From positions 172,001-236,000 of the forward strand of contig JAOTOM010004793.1 of the NCBI GenBank assembly GCA_034440615.1: a stretch of 64,000 nucleotides of DNA, written 5' to 3'. The notes beneath the pieces are model-generated. The model was not told the origin of the DNA. It saw nothing but the letters and a program-made list of their open reading frames with translations, and did no database searches. Positions within the stretch are counted from its first letter, which is position 1, and each line of letters begins with the position of its first letter. Below are positions 1 to 11,900 of the stretch, piece after piece. This DNA is from Ashinkailepas kermadecensis. Taxonomy: Eukaryota; Arthropoda; Thecostraca; Neolepadidae. Both the position numbers and the translations under genes were made by a program.

Positions 1-80
1 CGCCGTATGTCGCCACGGCGTCTGATCCGCGCCGTTTTCGCCACGGCGTCTGATCTGCGCCGTATGTGTCGCCAATCTCG
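1..80. repeat. Edge of a degenerate short tandem repeat
   Basis: CGCCACGGCGTCTGATC occurs twice and CGCCGTATG flanks it, so the window begins inside a degenerate array of roughly 30-bp units. Its left extent cannot be seen. Confidence 0.45.
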
Positions 81-444
81 CCAGAAAACCATACCGCTTG
101 CCGTTGTTCGTACTTCTTAGCTTGTCGCCCTGCTACGCTTGTAAAATCAGTGATGTTATTGTGATATATCGAAGTTCGCACTTTTTCGCTGTATGCGGTG
201 GCCGTAATTTTGTGCGAAATATATCTACATTTAAATCAGCCGGTATCGATGTGGAAGCTAATGATGCTAATAATGTGGAAGCATTTACTTGCACTCAACC
301 CTCCACTTCTTATCTGTATTGTGAATGGTAAATGGCGATTGCCTGTTTAGCTGTATTATTACCTGTATCTTCGCTGGAGCAGCCTGCAACTGTTGCCATA
401 CGTCCAGTTCACTGCTGTCAATAGCACACGTCACTGACACACGG

Positions 445-900
445 TCTCCAGTGACCACAACCACTACCAGGCGGTAGCGTACCCGTCAACCACCACCAGA
501 GGGTAGCGTATTCACCAACCGCCACCAAACGGTAAGGTACCCGCCAACCACCACCAGACGATAACGCATCCGCTAACCACCACCAGACGGTAAAACATCC
601 GCCAACCACCACCAGACGGCAAAGCATCCGCCAACCACCACTAGATGGTAGCGTATCCGCCAACCGCCACCAGAGGGTAGCGTACCCGTCAACCACCACC
701 AGAGGGTAGCGTACCCTCAACCACTACAAGAGAGTAGCGTATCCGTCAACCACCACCAGACGGTAGCGTACCATCAACCACCACCAGATGGTAGCGTATC
801 CGCCAGTCACTGTCAGACGGTAGCGTACACGCCAACCACCACCAGAGGGTAGCGTATCCGCCAACCACCACCAGATGGCAGCGTATCCGCCAGGGGCGCC
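445..900. repeat. 29-bp minisatellite
   Basis: About 15 diverged copies of a unit containing AACCACCACCAGACGGTAGC. Open frames across it on both strands are periodic (WWWLADTLPSGGGW-like) and are not taken as genes. Confidence 0.85.
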
Positions 901-2797
901 GGCGTTGTCGGCCTCTCGAACGATGGGTAGCACATGTCGGCTACTCAATTCCACACAACAAAACATCAACGGAAAAACTTTCTACCACACATTATTTTAT
1001 GGTCGACAATTTCACAGACTACTTCTCTACTTCTACGCGAGCAGACTTCTACGGCATTACCTTCACTAATGCATTTTAATCTGGAACTTGTACTCCACAT
1101 TGCTTATTAAAGAACATTTCAACTCGTGTTGCCTGGGGAAAAAATGTTGAGCGCCTCCACAATGCTGAGAGCCTCCCCAATGAGGTGTTCATGTCCCTTC
1201 GCAATGTGCGCGAATATTTTTTTATAATTTCGGAAAACATTAACCAGATTGGAACATAATGACCAGCAATTTGCAGAAATCAAACGCGGGGTACCCCGCG
1301 AACCAGGCAGGCGCCCCTACGGACAAGACCCTTGCTGGATTAGACAGGAGCCTCTCTGGACAAATGGTCAATCTAGACCAGGCAGGCGCTACCCTGGACT
1401 AGGCAGTACACGACCACCCATCTCGATAATACAATAAATAAAGAATACGGTAAATGCAATACGTTATTTAATTTACTACCATAACACCAGGCCAACCAAA
1501 TATTTCCACAAACACACAAAGTTCATAGAAGCTCCTAATGTCACTATCTGACCACAAACGATGCAACCGAAATGTTAAACTAAGTGCAGACCAACTCACT
1601 TGATTACTATACTCCATGCACTCCGTTGCGTTTCCTCCGTATGGGGCAGTCATTTCTGTTGATGTTATGCACGCGCCATCAAAAGGGCGGTTTTTATCCA
1701 CACCAGTTAATGGGGCTGGTCTTTCCTTTTTCGACACCGGTAAAACGTCACCCACGAGATGAGGTCGCCATCCACGTTGTGGGTTCTCTGCAGTCTCTAG
1801 CGCGATCCACAATGCGTACACTGAACCCAACGACTTCACTAGGTTGCTTCCGAGTCGGCGTTTCTGCTCGCCGTATGTCACGAGGTTGGCTGTCACTACC
1901 CGGGTAAACCCCATGACCTTGACACGTCGATTGACGGTCGATTGCATCCAGATATTCGCTCGCGTTTCTAGGGCTGAGAAGGAAAGAAACGACAACGCAT
2001 TGTAGTCGATGTCAGTTAGCGATAAAGGGTCCATGGCCCAATGTATTCCATCATGCCTTTCTGTGCAACAGGTCTGGGGATCACATCTTCACCACGACAC
2101 GAACTTTACACCGTCGTGTCACACCCGATTCGTCGCATGTCACGGTGACACGCGAAAGGCGATCTCCCAAGCGTATGACGAGCAATGAAGCCTGTCCGTC
2201 AGTTAAGCTAGCAGCAGGTCAGTATTCACGTCTGCTTTGATACTGGCTCAAATAGCCTTGAAGGGCGTACTGCTCAGACTGGCTTGAAAATTCGCGCGCA
2301 CATTCTACATGAGCCGATTATCATTAGCATCAAAGCTGAGAGTGACGTTCATCCTGCCGAGAAAATGGTGTGAACTATTCCAGCATTCGCTTCTTTACAC
2401 ACGCCATACGAAATACACGGATAATACATGCTGTGGGACATGCCGCACAATATATTTGCATACGTGTACATTCAGCCTCCAAACTTCTTGAACCGCATTT
2501 CCTTGTTTACGTGCATTGATGTATGCGACTCATCGTCTTCAATGGATCTGCCGGTCCTTCCCTGCACTAGTTTTCCACTGGCACACATTTGCACACACCC
2601 GGAGCAGCCACAAACTCAATAGTGCCAACTGTGCGCGCGTCCAATGGGGTGATAGTTTCGACAGGTTCCTGTCCCCTGCACTCACATCACACTCAGCCGA
2701 CACCATCAGCACTGCCGACGCACGACAACGTGGCCCGCGGAGGCCTGGTGCCAGATCATCAGCAGCCAGCGGCGGTGGCGCCGTCTGTGGGCGGCCG
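901..2797. other. Downstream flank of PRORP, no recognised gene
   Basis: Non-repetitive sequence. The minus strand has a 188-codon open stretch (1468-2034) that I do not recognise and that has no visible domain or clear splice context. Its plus strand is also open for 107 codons, so chance is plausible. The end near exon 6 should hold the PRORP 3' UTR. Confidence 0.4.
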
Positions 2798-2953
2798 TCA
2801 CGAGGTCGGCCGCAGGCAGAGCCACCTGTCGGTGACCGGCCGAGTCGGGCTGGGCGTGGCCGTGCTGTTGCCCGGCTGCGGCTGGTCGGTGAACGGCACG
2901 TGCCAACCACCGGCAGGGTCACACTGCGCCCGCACAGCATGTGTGGTCGGCAG
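2798..2953 (-). CDS. PRORP: PRORP exon 6: C-terminal zinc half-site and stop
   Basis: Acceptor ACCCCCAG, phase 0, 51 codons and TGA. It encodes GGWHVPFTDQ and, after a Pro/Thr/Ser-rich spacer, DRWLCLRPTS. His and Cys pair with the exon 2 CxxC to close the CCHC zinc site, as with SWHIPY and KWLCL in human MRPP3. It lies about 6.5 kb from exon 5 across three minisatellites, and the 57-bp array starts within about 20-40 bases of the acceptor. No poly(A) signal was assigned. Confidence 0.87.
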   Translation of the reverse strand: MPTTHAVRAQCDPAGGWHVPFTDQPQPGNSTATPSPTRPVTDRWLCLRPTS

Positions 2954-5900
2954 CTGGGGGTCACGCCGGCCGATCAGGGTCACACATACACAAGCTCACC
3001 CGACCACATGGTGTCAGCCACACAGGCCGCTCAGGGTCACACATACACCCGCTCACCCGACCACATGGTGTCAGCCACACAGGCCGCTCAGGGTCACACA
3101 TACACCCGCTCACCCGACCACATGGTGTCGGCCACACAGGCCGCTCAGGGTCACACATACACCCGCTCACCCGACCACATGGTGTCAGCCACACAGGCCG
3201 CTCAGGGTCACACATACACCCCCTCACCCGACCACATGGTGTCAGCCACACGGGCCGCTCAGGGTCACACATACACATGCTCACCCGACCACATGGTGTC
3301 AGCCACACAGGCCGGTCAGGGTCACACATACACCCGCTCACCCGACCACATGGTGTCAGCCACACAGGCCGCTCAGGGTCACACATACACCCGCTCACCC
3401 GACCACATGGTGTCAGCCACACAGGCCGCTCAGGGTCACACATACACATGCTCACCCGACCACATGGTGTCAGCCACACAGGCCGCTCAGGGTCACACAT
3501 ACACCCGCTCACCCGATCTCATAGCGTCACCGGATTAGCTCGTGAGATGGCGCCACGCAACGAGGACTGACCGGTAGCGTAGGGTCACCAGGTGACCTGG
3601 AGGTACCCTATCACATTAGTTACACGGAGCCACACGCAGCCACTCGAGCGCACCAGAGCATTCCATCTGCATGGCCATCAGACGGGTCAAAATAGCTCCC
3701 ATGTTGGTGACCAGCCTCAGTGGTTAAGTTATAGCTCCCGTGTTGGTGACCAGCCTTAGACGTTACGTTATAGCTCCCGTGTTGGCGACCAGCCTCAGGG
3801 GTTACGTCATAGCTCCCGTGTTGGTGACCAGCTTCAGGGGTTACGTTATAGCTCCCGTGTTGGTGACCAGCCTCAAGAGTTACGTTATAGCTCCCGTGTT
3901 GGTGACCAGCATCAAGGGTTACGTTATAGCTCCTGTGTTGGTGACCAGCCTCAGGGGTTACGTTATAGCTCCCGTGTTGGTGACCAGCTTCACGGGCTAC
4001 GCTATAGCTCGCGTGTTGGTGACCATCCTCAGGGGTTACGTTATAGCTCCCGTGTTGGTGACCAGCCTCAGTTGTTACGTTATAGCTCCCGTGTTGGTGA
4101 CCAGCCTCAGGGGTTACGTTATAGCTCCCGTGTTGGTGACCAGCCGCAGGGGTTACGTTATAGCTCCCGTCTTGGTGACCAGCTTCAGGGGTTACGCTAT
4201 AGCTCAAGTGTTGGTGACCAGCCTCAAGGGTTACGTTATAGCTCCTGTGTTGGTGACCAGCCTCTGGGGTTACGTTATAGCTCCCGTGTTGGTGACCAGC
4301 CTCAGGGGTTACGTTATAGCTCCCGTGTTGGTGACCAGCTTCACGGGTTACGCTATAGCTCGCGTGTTGGTGACCATCCTGAGGGGTTACGTTATAGCTC
4401 CCGTGTTGGTGACCAGCCTCAGTTGTTACGTTATAGCTCCCGTGTTGGTGACCAGCCTCAGGGGTTACGTTATAGCTCCCGTGTTGGTGACCAGCTTCAC
4501 GGGTTACGCTATAGCTCCCGTGTTGGTGACCAGCCTCAGGGGTTACGTTATAGCTCCCGTGTTGGTGACCAGCCTCAGGGGTGACGTTATAGCTCCCGTG
4601 TTGGTGACCAGCCTCAAGAGTTACGTTATAGCTCCCGTGTTGGTGACCAGCCTCAAGGGTTACGTTATAGCTCTCGTGTTGGTGACCAGCCTCAGGGGTT
4701 ACGCTATAGCTCCCGTGTTGGTGACCAGCCTCAGGGGTTACGTTATAGCTCCAGTGTTGGTGACCAGCCTCAGATGTTACGTTATAGCTCCCGTGTTGGT
4801 GACCAGCCTCAGGGGTTACGTTATAGCTCCCGTGTTGGTGACTAGCCTCAGGGGTTACGTTATAGTTCCCGTGTTGGTGACCAGCCTCAGTTGTTACGTT
4901 CATGCCACGCAGGGCGATTGTTCAATCATCAATGTTCAATCACCACAAACGTCGGCAAGGTTTGATAAGAAACCCAGTGACTTCACCATATAGACATCTT
5001 TCAAGCTTAAATAATTATTCGCCCAATAGGTAGCCCAACATAAGTTGTACTGCATGGGCTTGTAGTACTGAACCGAACAATACGCCCCAAACATTGCAAT
5101 GACAACTTCTTACCTAACTCAGGGAATAGAGAAAACAAATCGACACCAGGTAGCTGCGTTTTCGTCGCTACTTGAGCCGAGCTTTCTACCGTTCACGAAA
5201 GTAATTTCCATCCAAATCATAACCTGCAGTCAGACAAACACATAGGACTGTCCACTTCAGTCAGGCGGACACACAAGACTGTCCACTTCAGTCAGGCGGA
5301 CACACAGGGCTGTCCACTTCAGTCAGGCGGACACACAGGACTGTCCACTACAGTCAGGCGGACACACAGGGATGTCCACTGCAGTCAGGCGGACACACAG
5401 GACTGTCCACTTCAGTCAGGCGGACACACATGACTGTCCACTGCAGTCAGGCGGACACACATGGATGTCCACTGCAGTCAGGCGGACACACATGACTGTC
5501 CACTGCAGTCAGGCGGACACACAGGGCTGTCCACTACAGTCAGGCGGACATACAGGGCTGTCCACTGCAGTCAGGCGGACACACATGACTGTCCACTTCA
5601 GTCAGGCGGACACACAGGGATGTCCACTACAGTCAGGCGGACACACAGGGCTGTCCACTACAGTCAGGCGGACACACAGGGCTGTCCACTACAGTCAGGC
5701 GGACACACAGGACTGTCCACTACAGTCAGGCGGACACACAGGGCTGTCCACTACAGTCAGGCGGACACACATGGCTGTCCACTACAGTCAGGCGGACACA
5801 CATGGCTGTCCACTACAGTCAGGCAGACACAGGGCTGTCCACTACAGTCAGGCGTACACACAGGGCTGTCCACTACAGTCAGGCGGACACACATGACTGT

Positions 5901-8900
5901 CCACTACAGTCAGGCGGACACACATGACTGTCCACTACAGTCAGGTGGACACACAGGGCTGTCCACTACAGTCAGGCAGACACAGGGCTGTCCACTACAG
6001 TCAGGCGGACACACAGGGCTGTCCACTGCAGTCAGGCGGACACACATGGCTGTCCACTACAGTCAGGCGGACACACATGACTGTCCACTACAGTCAGGCA
6101 GACACAGGGCTGTCCACTACAGTCAGGCGGACACACAGGGCTGTCCACTGCAGTCAGGCGGACACACATGACTGTCCACTACAGTCAGGCGGACACACAT
6201 GACTGTCCACTACAGTCAGGCAGACAGGGCTGTCCACTACAGTCAGGCAGACACAGGGCTGTCCACTGCAGTCAGGCGGACACACATGGCTGTCCACTAC
6301 AGTCAGGCGGACACACATGACTGTCCACTACAGTCAGGCAGACACAGGGCTGTCCACTACAGTCAGGCGGACACACAGGGCTGTCCACTGCAGTCAGGCG
6401 GACACACATGACTGTCCACTACAGTCAGGCGGACACACATGACTGTCCACTACAGTCAGGCAGACAGGGCTGTCCACTACAGTCAGGCGGACACACAGGG
6501 CTGTCCACTGCAGTCAGGCGGACACACAGGACTGTCCACTACAGTCAGGCGGACACACAGGACTGTCCACGACAGTCAGGCGGACACACAGGGCTGTCCA
6601 CGGACTGTCCACTGCAGTCAGGTGGACACACAGGGCTGTCCACGGACTGTCCACTGCAGTCAGGCGGACACACAGGACTGTCCACTACAGTCAGGTGGAC
6701 ACACAGGGCTGTCCACTGCAGTCAGGCGGACACACAGGACTGTCCACTACAGTCAGGCAGACAGGGCTGTCCACTACGGTCAGGCGGACACACAGGGCTG
6801 TCCACTGCAGTCAGGCGGACACACAGGGCTGTCCACTGCAGTCAGGCGGACACACAGGACTGTCCACTTCAGTCAGGCGGACACACATGACTGTCCACTA
6901 CAGTCAGGCAGACACAGGGCTGTCCACTACAGTCAGGCGGACACACATGACTGTCCACTACAGTCAGGCGGACACACAGGACTGTCCACTACAGTCAGGT
7001 GAACACACAGGGCTGTCCACGGACTGTCCACTACAGTCAGGCGGACACACATGACTATCCACTACAGTCAGGCAGACACATGACTGTCCACTACAGTCAG
7101 GCGGACACACAGGGCTGTCCACTACAGTCAGGCAGACAGGGCTGTCCACTACGGTCAGGCGGACACACAGGGCTGTCCACTGCAGTCAGGCGGACACACA
7201 GGGCTGTCCACTACAGTCAGGCGGACACACAGGGCTGTCCACTGCAGTCAGGCGGACACACAGGATAAAATGTACTGTACCGGACTACCTTTCGGTAAAA
7301 ACTCTGCAGTAGTTTATTTAATGACAAAGTTATTAGTCAACAACCATCGCCTGGCCGATCACTGATCTTGAAAGTATGTCCTTGTTTATAGAGGCTATAA
7401 ATGTCATCAGCTTTCCCTGGACCTGCGTACTCGCTCTTCATCACCACTGGCACAACCGGCACAAACTATGGCCCATATATGTCAGGGAAATCGCAAACAC
7501 ATAGCGAGCCATTGGTGACTGCATTCTCGCCCTGAACATACATCGCCAGCACACATCGGAGACACGGAGCACGAGTAGAAAATCCATTTCGATGAAGTAT
7601 TTTATCCCACCCAAACTGATTGATTGATTTATGAGCTTCAGGGGGGGGGGGGAACGTACACCATACATTACGAGTGGACATCGGAGACACAGAGCACGAG
7701 TAGGAAATTATATCGATTAAGTACTTTATGCCACCCAAACTGATTAATTGATTTATATTGAGCTCCAGAGGGGGGGGGGGGGGAGGGGACGTACACCATG
7801 CGTTAATTCAGGGGCACGTCTAACTTTTCAAACAAAACCCATGTCCACAAAGATAGCAGAAAAAGGAAACCCGCGGATGACGGCGGAGGAAGCTTGATTT
7901 CCAAGCGACTGAGACATGTGGTGAAATAACGATTTTGAGGAGTGGGCCAACCATCAACCACCGTTTCTCAGACGAAACCAGGGTTGTATTTATGCTTCAT
8001 ATTCTCGGGTGTGGCGAGGAAAATTTTGGGAATCGAATATGGAGAGGATATTTGTATTCAAACATGTGGCATCAAAATCTTAGTTTTCACTTGCCAGTGA
8101 ATCTTGAGCATCTTATCACAGATCAGCTCATTGTCAAACAGTACAATTCAATCTCGAAGTGAGAAAATTGAGAGATAATTTTCTGGAGAGGTTGATGTTC
8201 TGGATGCGAAAAATCCAGGAAAACCTAATTTATCCAACCCTGGACGTGGTCGTGCTTCATTTCTATGCATGCACATGGCAGTGCATACCACCTCGAATAT
8301 TTCTTCTCTAATATTTTCTACGGACAATACTTGATAAGTGGACACGTAGGAAAGATGAGGGAAAAGGATGCATGTAGCCGATGAGTTGCCCATATTTATA
8401 CGAAAACGAAGGTCGACGACCTTACAAGGTCATTTGATATATCCCTTATCTGAGGGTGATTGGAGCTGACTGGGTGAATACGAGACCAGACACCCAGACT
8501 GTTATAAACCGGACACCAGATCAGACACCAGGATGGACAATACACCAGACACTGGACCGGTCGCTACACCGGATGCTAGACCGGATACTAGATCGGACAC
8601 CAGACCGGACACTGGATCAGACACCATACCAAACACTAAGCATGCACCAGACTATACTGACACCAAACTGGATACTAAACCAGACACCACGCCGGACCCT
8701 GGATCTCACACCAGTCCGCACATTACATGGGACACCAGACCAGACACCAGAATAGACATTGGACCTGGGATCATACCAGAAAATAGACCAGACACGACGG
8801 GGCACCAGGCAAAGCACTGGACTACATATTGAACGATATTCTAGACCGGGCGCCAATACCGGACACAAGATAGGGAATAATAATGGGAATTAAGTGAACC

Positions 8901-11900
8901 GGATGCCGAGAGTGGGTTTCTCGTCCTTTTGTCTGCACCTGCGCACTCGCAATCACGTCAAGCATCCACAAATGGTGATCTCAGACATGGATCCTGTGGG
9001 CATGCATTGAATCAAACCAACTACTGCCTGCCGGGGCACGTCATTTTCTCTCTTGGCGAGAGCCCCGCCACAAGCCACCACCACCGCTTCGGTGGGTTAC
9101 AAGTCAAAACACAACCACCGTTGGGCGGGTGGTTGTGTCTTGCTCCTGAAGTCTTGACCTTGGTTGTTGGTTATTGGTTTTACGACACGTCGACCGTTCA
9201 GTCATATAGCGTCGCCAATCTCTCACGCCGATTGGTCGCGGGCGAAGAGTAGCGACAGGTGAGACTCGAACCCACAATCTTTCGATTGTAAGACGAGCAT
9301 CTTACCCCTAGACCACTCGTCCCCTGAAGTCTTGACCTGAAGCTCCCTCTGCCAGCTTCAGGTCAAGACACAACCACCGTCGGCCGGGTGACCCTCCGTG
9401 GGCTGCAGGTCAAGCCACAGCCACCCGCCCCGACCGGCCACCCACCGTTAGGTGCAGGTTGCCATGCGGTGTGACCATGTCGACGGCGACCCGGTTGCGG
9501 CGAACCAGCTGGTTGAACTTTGACCTGGTGCCGGGCGACAGTCGAGCGGCGTGGTCGCGCAGCAGGTCACGCGTCACGAACTGAGTACCCGGGTGGGAGT
9601 GTAGCACCGCGTACAGCAGGAACGGGTCATCGGCAGACCTGCCGCGTCCACAGGAAAAGGTCAGCCGCCCAGCAACAGCGCGGCATACCAGGAACGGGTC
9701 ATCGGCAGACCTGCCGCGTCCAGAGGAAAAGGTCAGCCACCTAACAACAGCACCGCGTACAGCAGGAACGCTGAACGCTGTACGGTCATCGGCAGACCTG
9801 TTGCGTCCACACGGAGAGGTCAGCCGCTCAGCAACGGCGCGACATACAACAGGAACGGGTCATCGGCGGACCTGCCCCGTCCACAGGAAAGGGTCAGCCG
9901 CCCAGCAAATAGCAATGCATGGTCGGGTCAACGCGCCGCCTATCTGGGCCGAGGTCAGAGGTTGGGCGCACATCCGTCAACAGGAGATAACAAAACAAAA
10001 GCAGAGACGTGAGACGACAAGCTCCAAAGGCTAGACTTTCCCATAAGCCAGCTGGCACGAGGGTCGTACGTCTAGCTGGCCAGAAATGACCGGGTCAGTC
10101 GATCTGTGCTTCGCCAGTGTTCCGCCTCCAGCGCGCCACATTCTGGCGCCAACCTACACCATCATCGAACCGTGGTGTGGCGCAATGCTCACGAGCCAAT
10201 CGGGCACAACGGTGAATGGATGATGAACCTGCAGCGTCGGTCGTTGCAACAGCCGTGAGCATATGCACATGCTATCCATGTCTAGCACATGTTATCAGTG
10301 ATGAACAGAACGGTGCGTCGCTCCACGTACGCCATATCATGTCTGTCCAGTCGCGAACATACGCACATGTCATCGGCAGTGAAGAGGACGGCGTGCCGCT
10401 TCACGTACGCCATATCCCGTTTGTCCCAGCCTTTCATGTGATAGCGGCCGATCACCAGCACCTTCTTGCCCTCCTTCACGGCGAAGTGGTCCACCACTCG
10501 CACCAGCTGGCAAAGAGACAACACAGCAAACTGGCCGTTATACCGAGGCCACTTTCAGACATCACTGGGGAAAATCAGGCTACATGGAATTGGGCGTGGC
10601 AGTAGTTTTTCTGCTCCTGTATGACTAGCGTGCAAGAACCAAACCACATGCCTTCTCCCAATAATGGATTCGTGTTAATATCACATGCTTGACATAAACC
10701 AACAGCACTTAAAGCTCGCCTCACGAGCGCATTTCGCCACCTTCCCCATCCGGCAAGGCCACGTGACCACTCCTCACAATTTCGCCCAGGGCTGAGTCAC
10801 TCGACAATAAACAGCCAGATTTGTATGCGCTCGGTCACCCAGCATCTCCCATGGCGAGTCAAGGATAAAACTTGTCCAAAGGTCAGGTTAGGTTAAATTC
10901 ATTCAGTACCGTACACTGAATCAAGTTAAGATAGATTCGCGATCTAAACACCAGCGTGCTTCGAGGTCGCACCGTCTTGGAGGGGCGACTGATTTGATAT
11001 TGTGACGTAAGCCTTGCTCAATTGTCCCAATATCATCCAAACATTTTTGTAAAACCAAAAGGTAAGCAAAGGATGTGTCATAAGTTGTTCATAACACGCT
11101 GCCCTTCTCCCTTGTCTCTTGAGGATGACATCTATGACCTTTGGATAAAGGAAGATGATATACAGTACATACGTTAGAAGCCCTACGTGGCATACGCAGT
11201 GATAAACCATTCACTTGGGTTTTCCGGTGCGTCAACTCCCAACTCTGGTGCCCCGGCCGTCCCACTCACAGCCCTGGTAACGTGTGGTTTCTCGACCGTC
11301 CCACTCACAACCATGCACACGGGTGGCTTCTCGACCGTCCCACTCACAACCATGGACACGGGTGGTGCCCAAACCGTCCCACTCACAACCATGGACACGG
11401 GTTTCTCGACCGTCCCACTCACAACCATGGAGACCGGTGGTTTCTCGACCGTCCTACTCACAACCATGGACACGGTTTCTCGACCGTCCCACACACAAGC
11501 ATGGAGACGGGTGGTTTCTCGACCGTTCCACTCACAACCATGGAGACGGGTGGTGCCCCGACCGTCCCACTCACAACCATGGAGACGGGTGCAGCGTTGG
11601 AAAAATGGCAATTTTTGGACATTTGGCTGTCCAAAGAATTATACACTCCCAAAAATATCCACTCCTTGGGCTGCCAACTACCAGATGAAAAGCTAATGCA
11701 TCACAAGAAATCCCAACTAGTTCTGCCACTATCAAATAGTGATAATTGTTAACATAGCCCACAGAGCAGCATGCTCAATGGACTATATGGTGATCTTTGG
11801 CTAGTAGTGAGAATGAGACCCACCAGTTCTAATAGTCATCATCTTGTGTAACCATTTTGGGTCCTTGGCAACATCATTGATAATAATGTACATTTGTTAT

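Noticed and set aside
1468..2034. 188-codon minus-strand frame
   Set aside because: No recognisable domain, no splice context, and the opposite strand is also open; kept only as a remark in the flank entry.
2516..3570. Plus-strand frames of 209-340 codons at 2.5-3.6 kb
   Set aside because: They overlap the antisense of PRORP exon 6 and the 57-bp array; repeat periodicity explains the openness.
5235..7264. CRISPR-like regular repeat
   Set aside because: Units are directly tandem with no unique spacers, and the host is a eukaryote.
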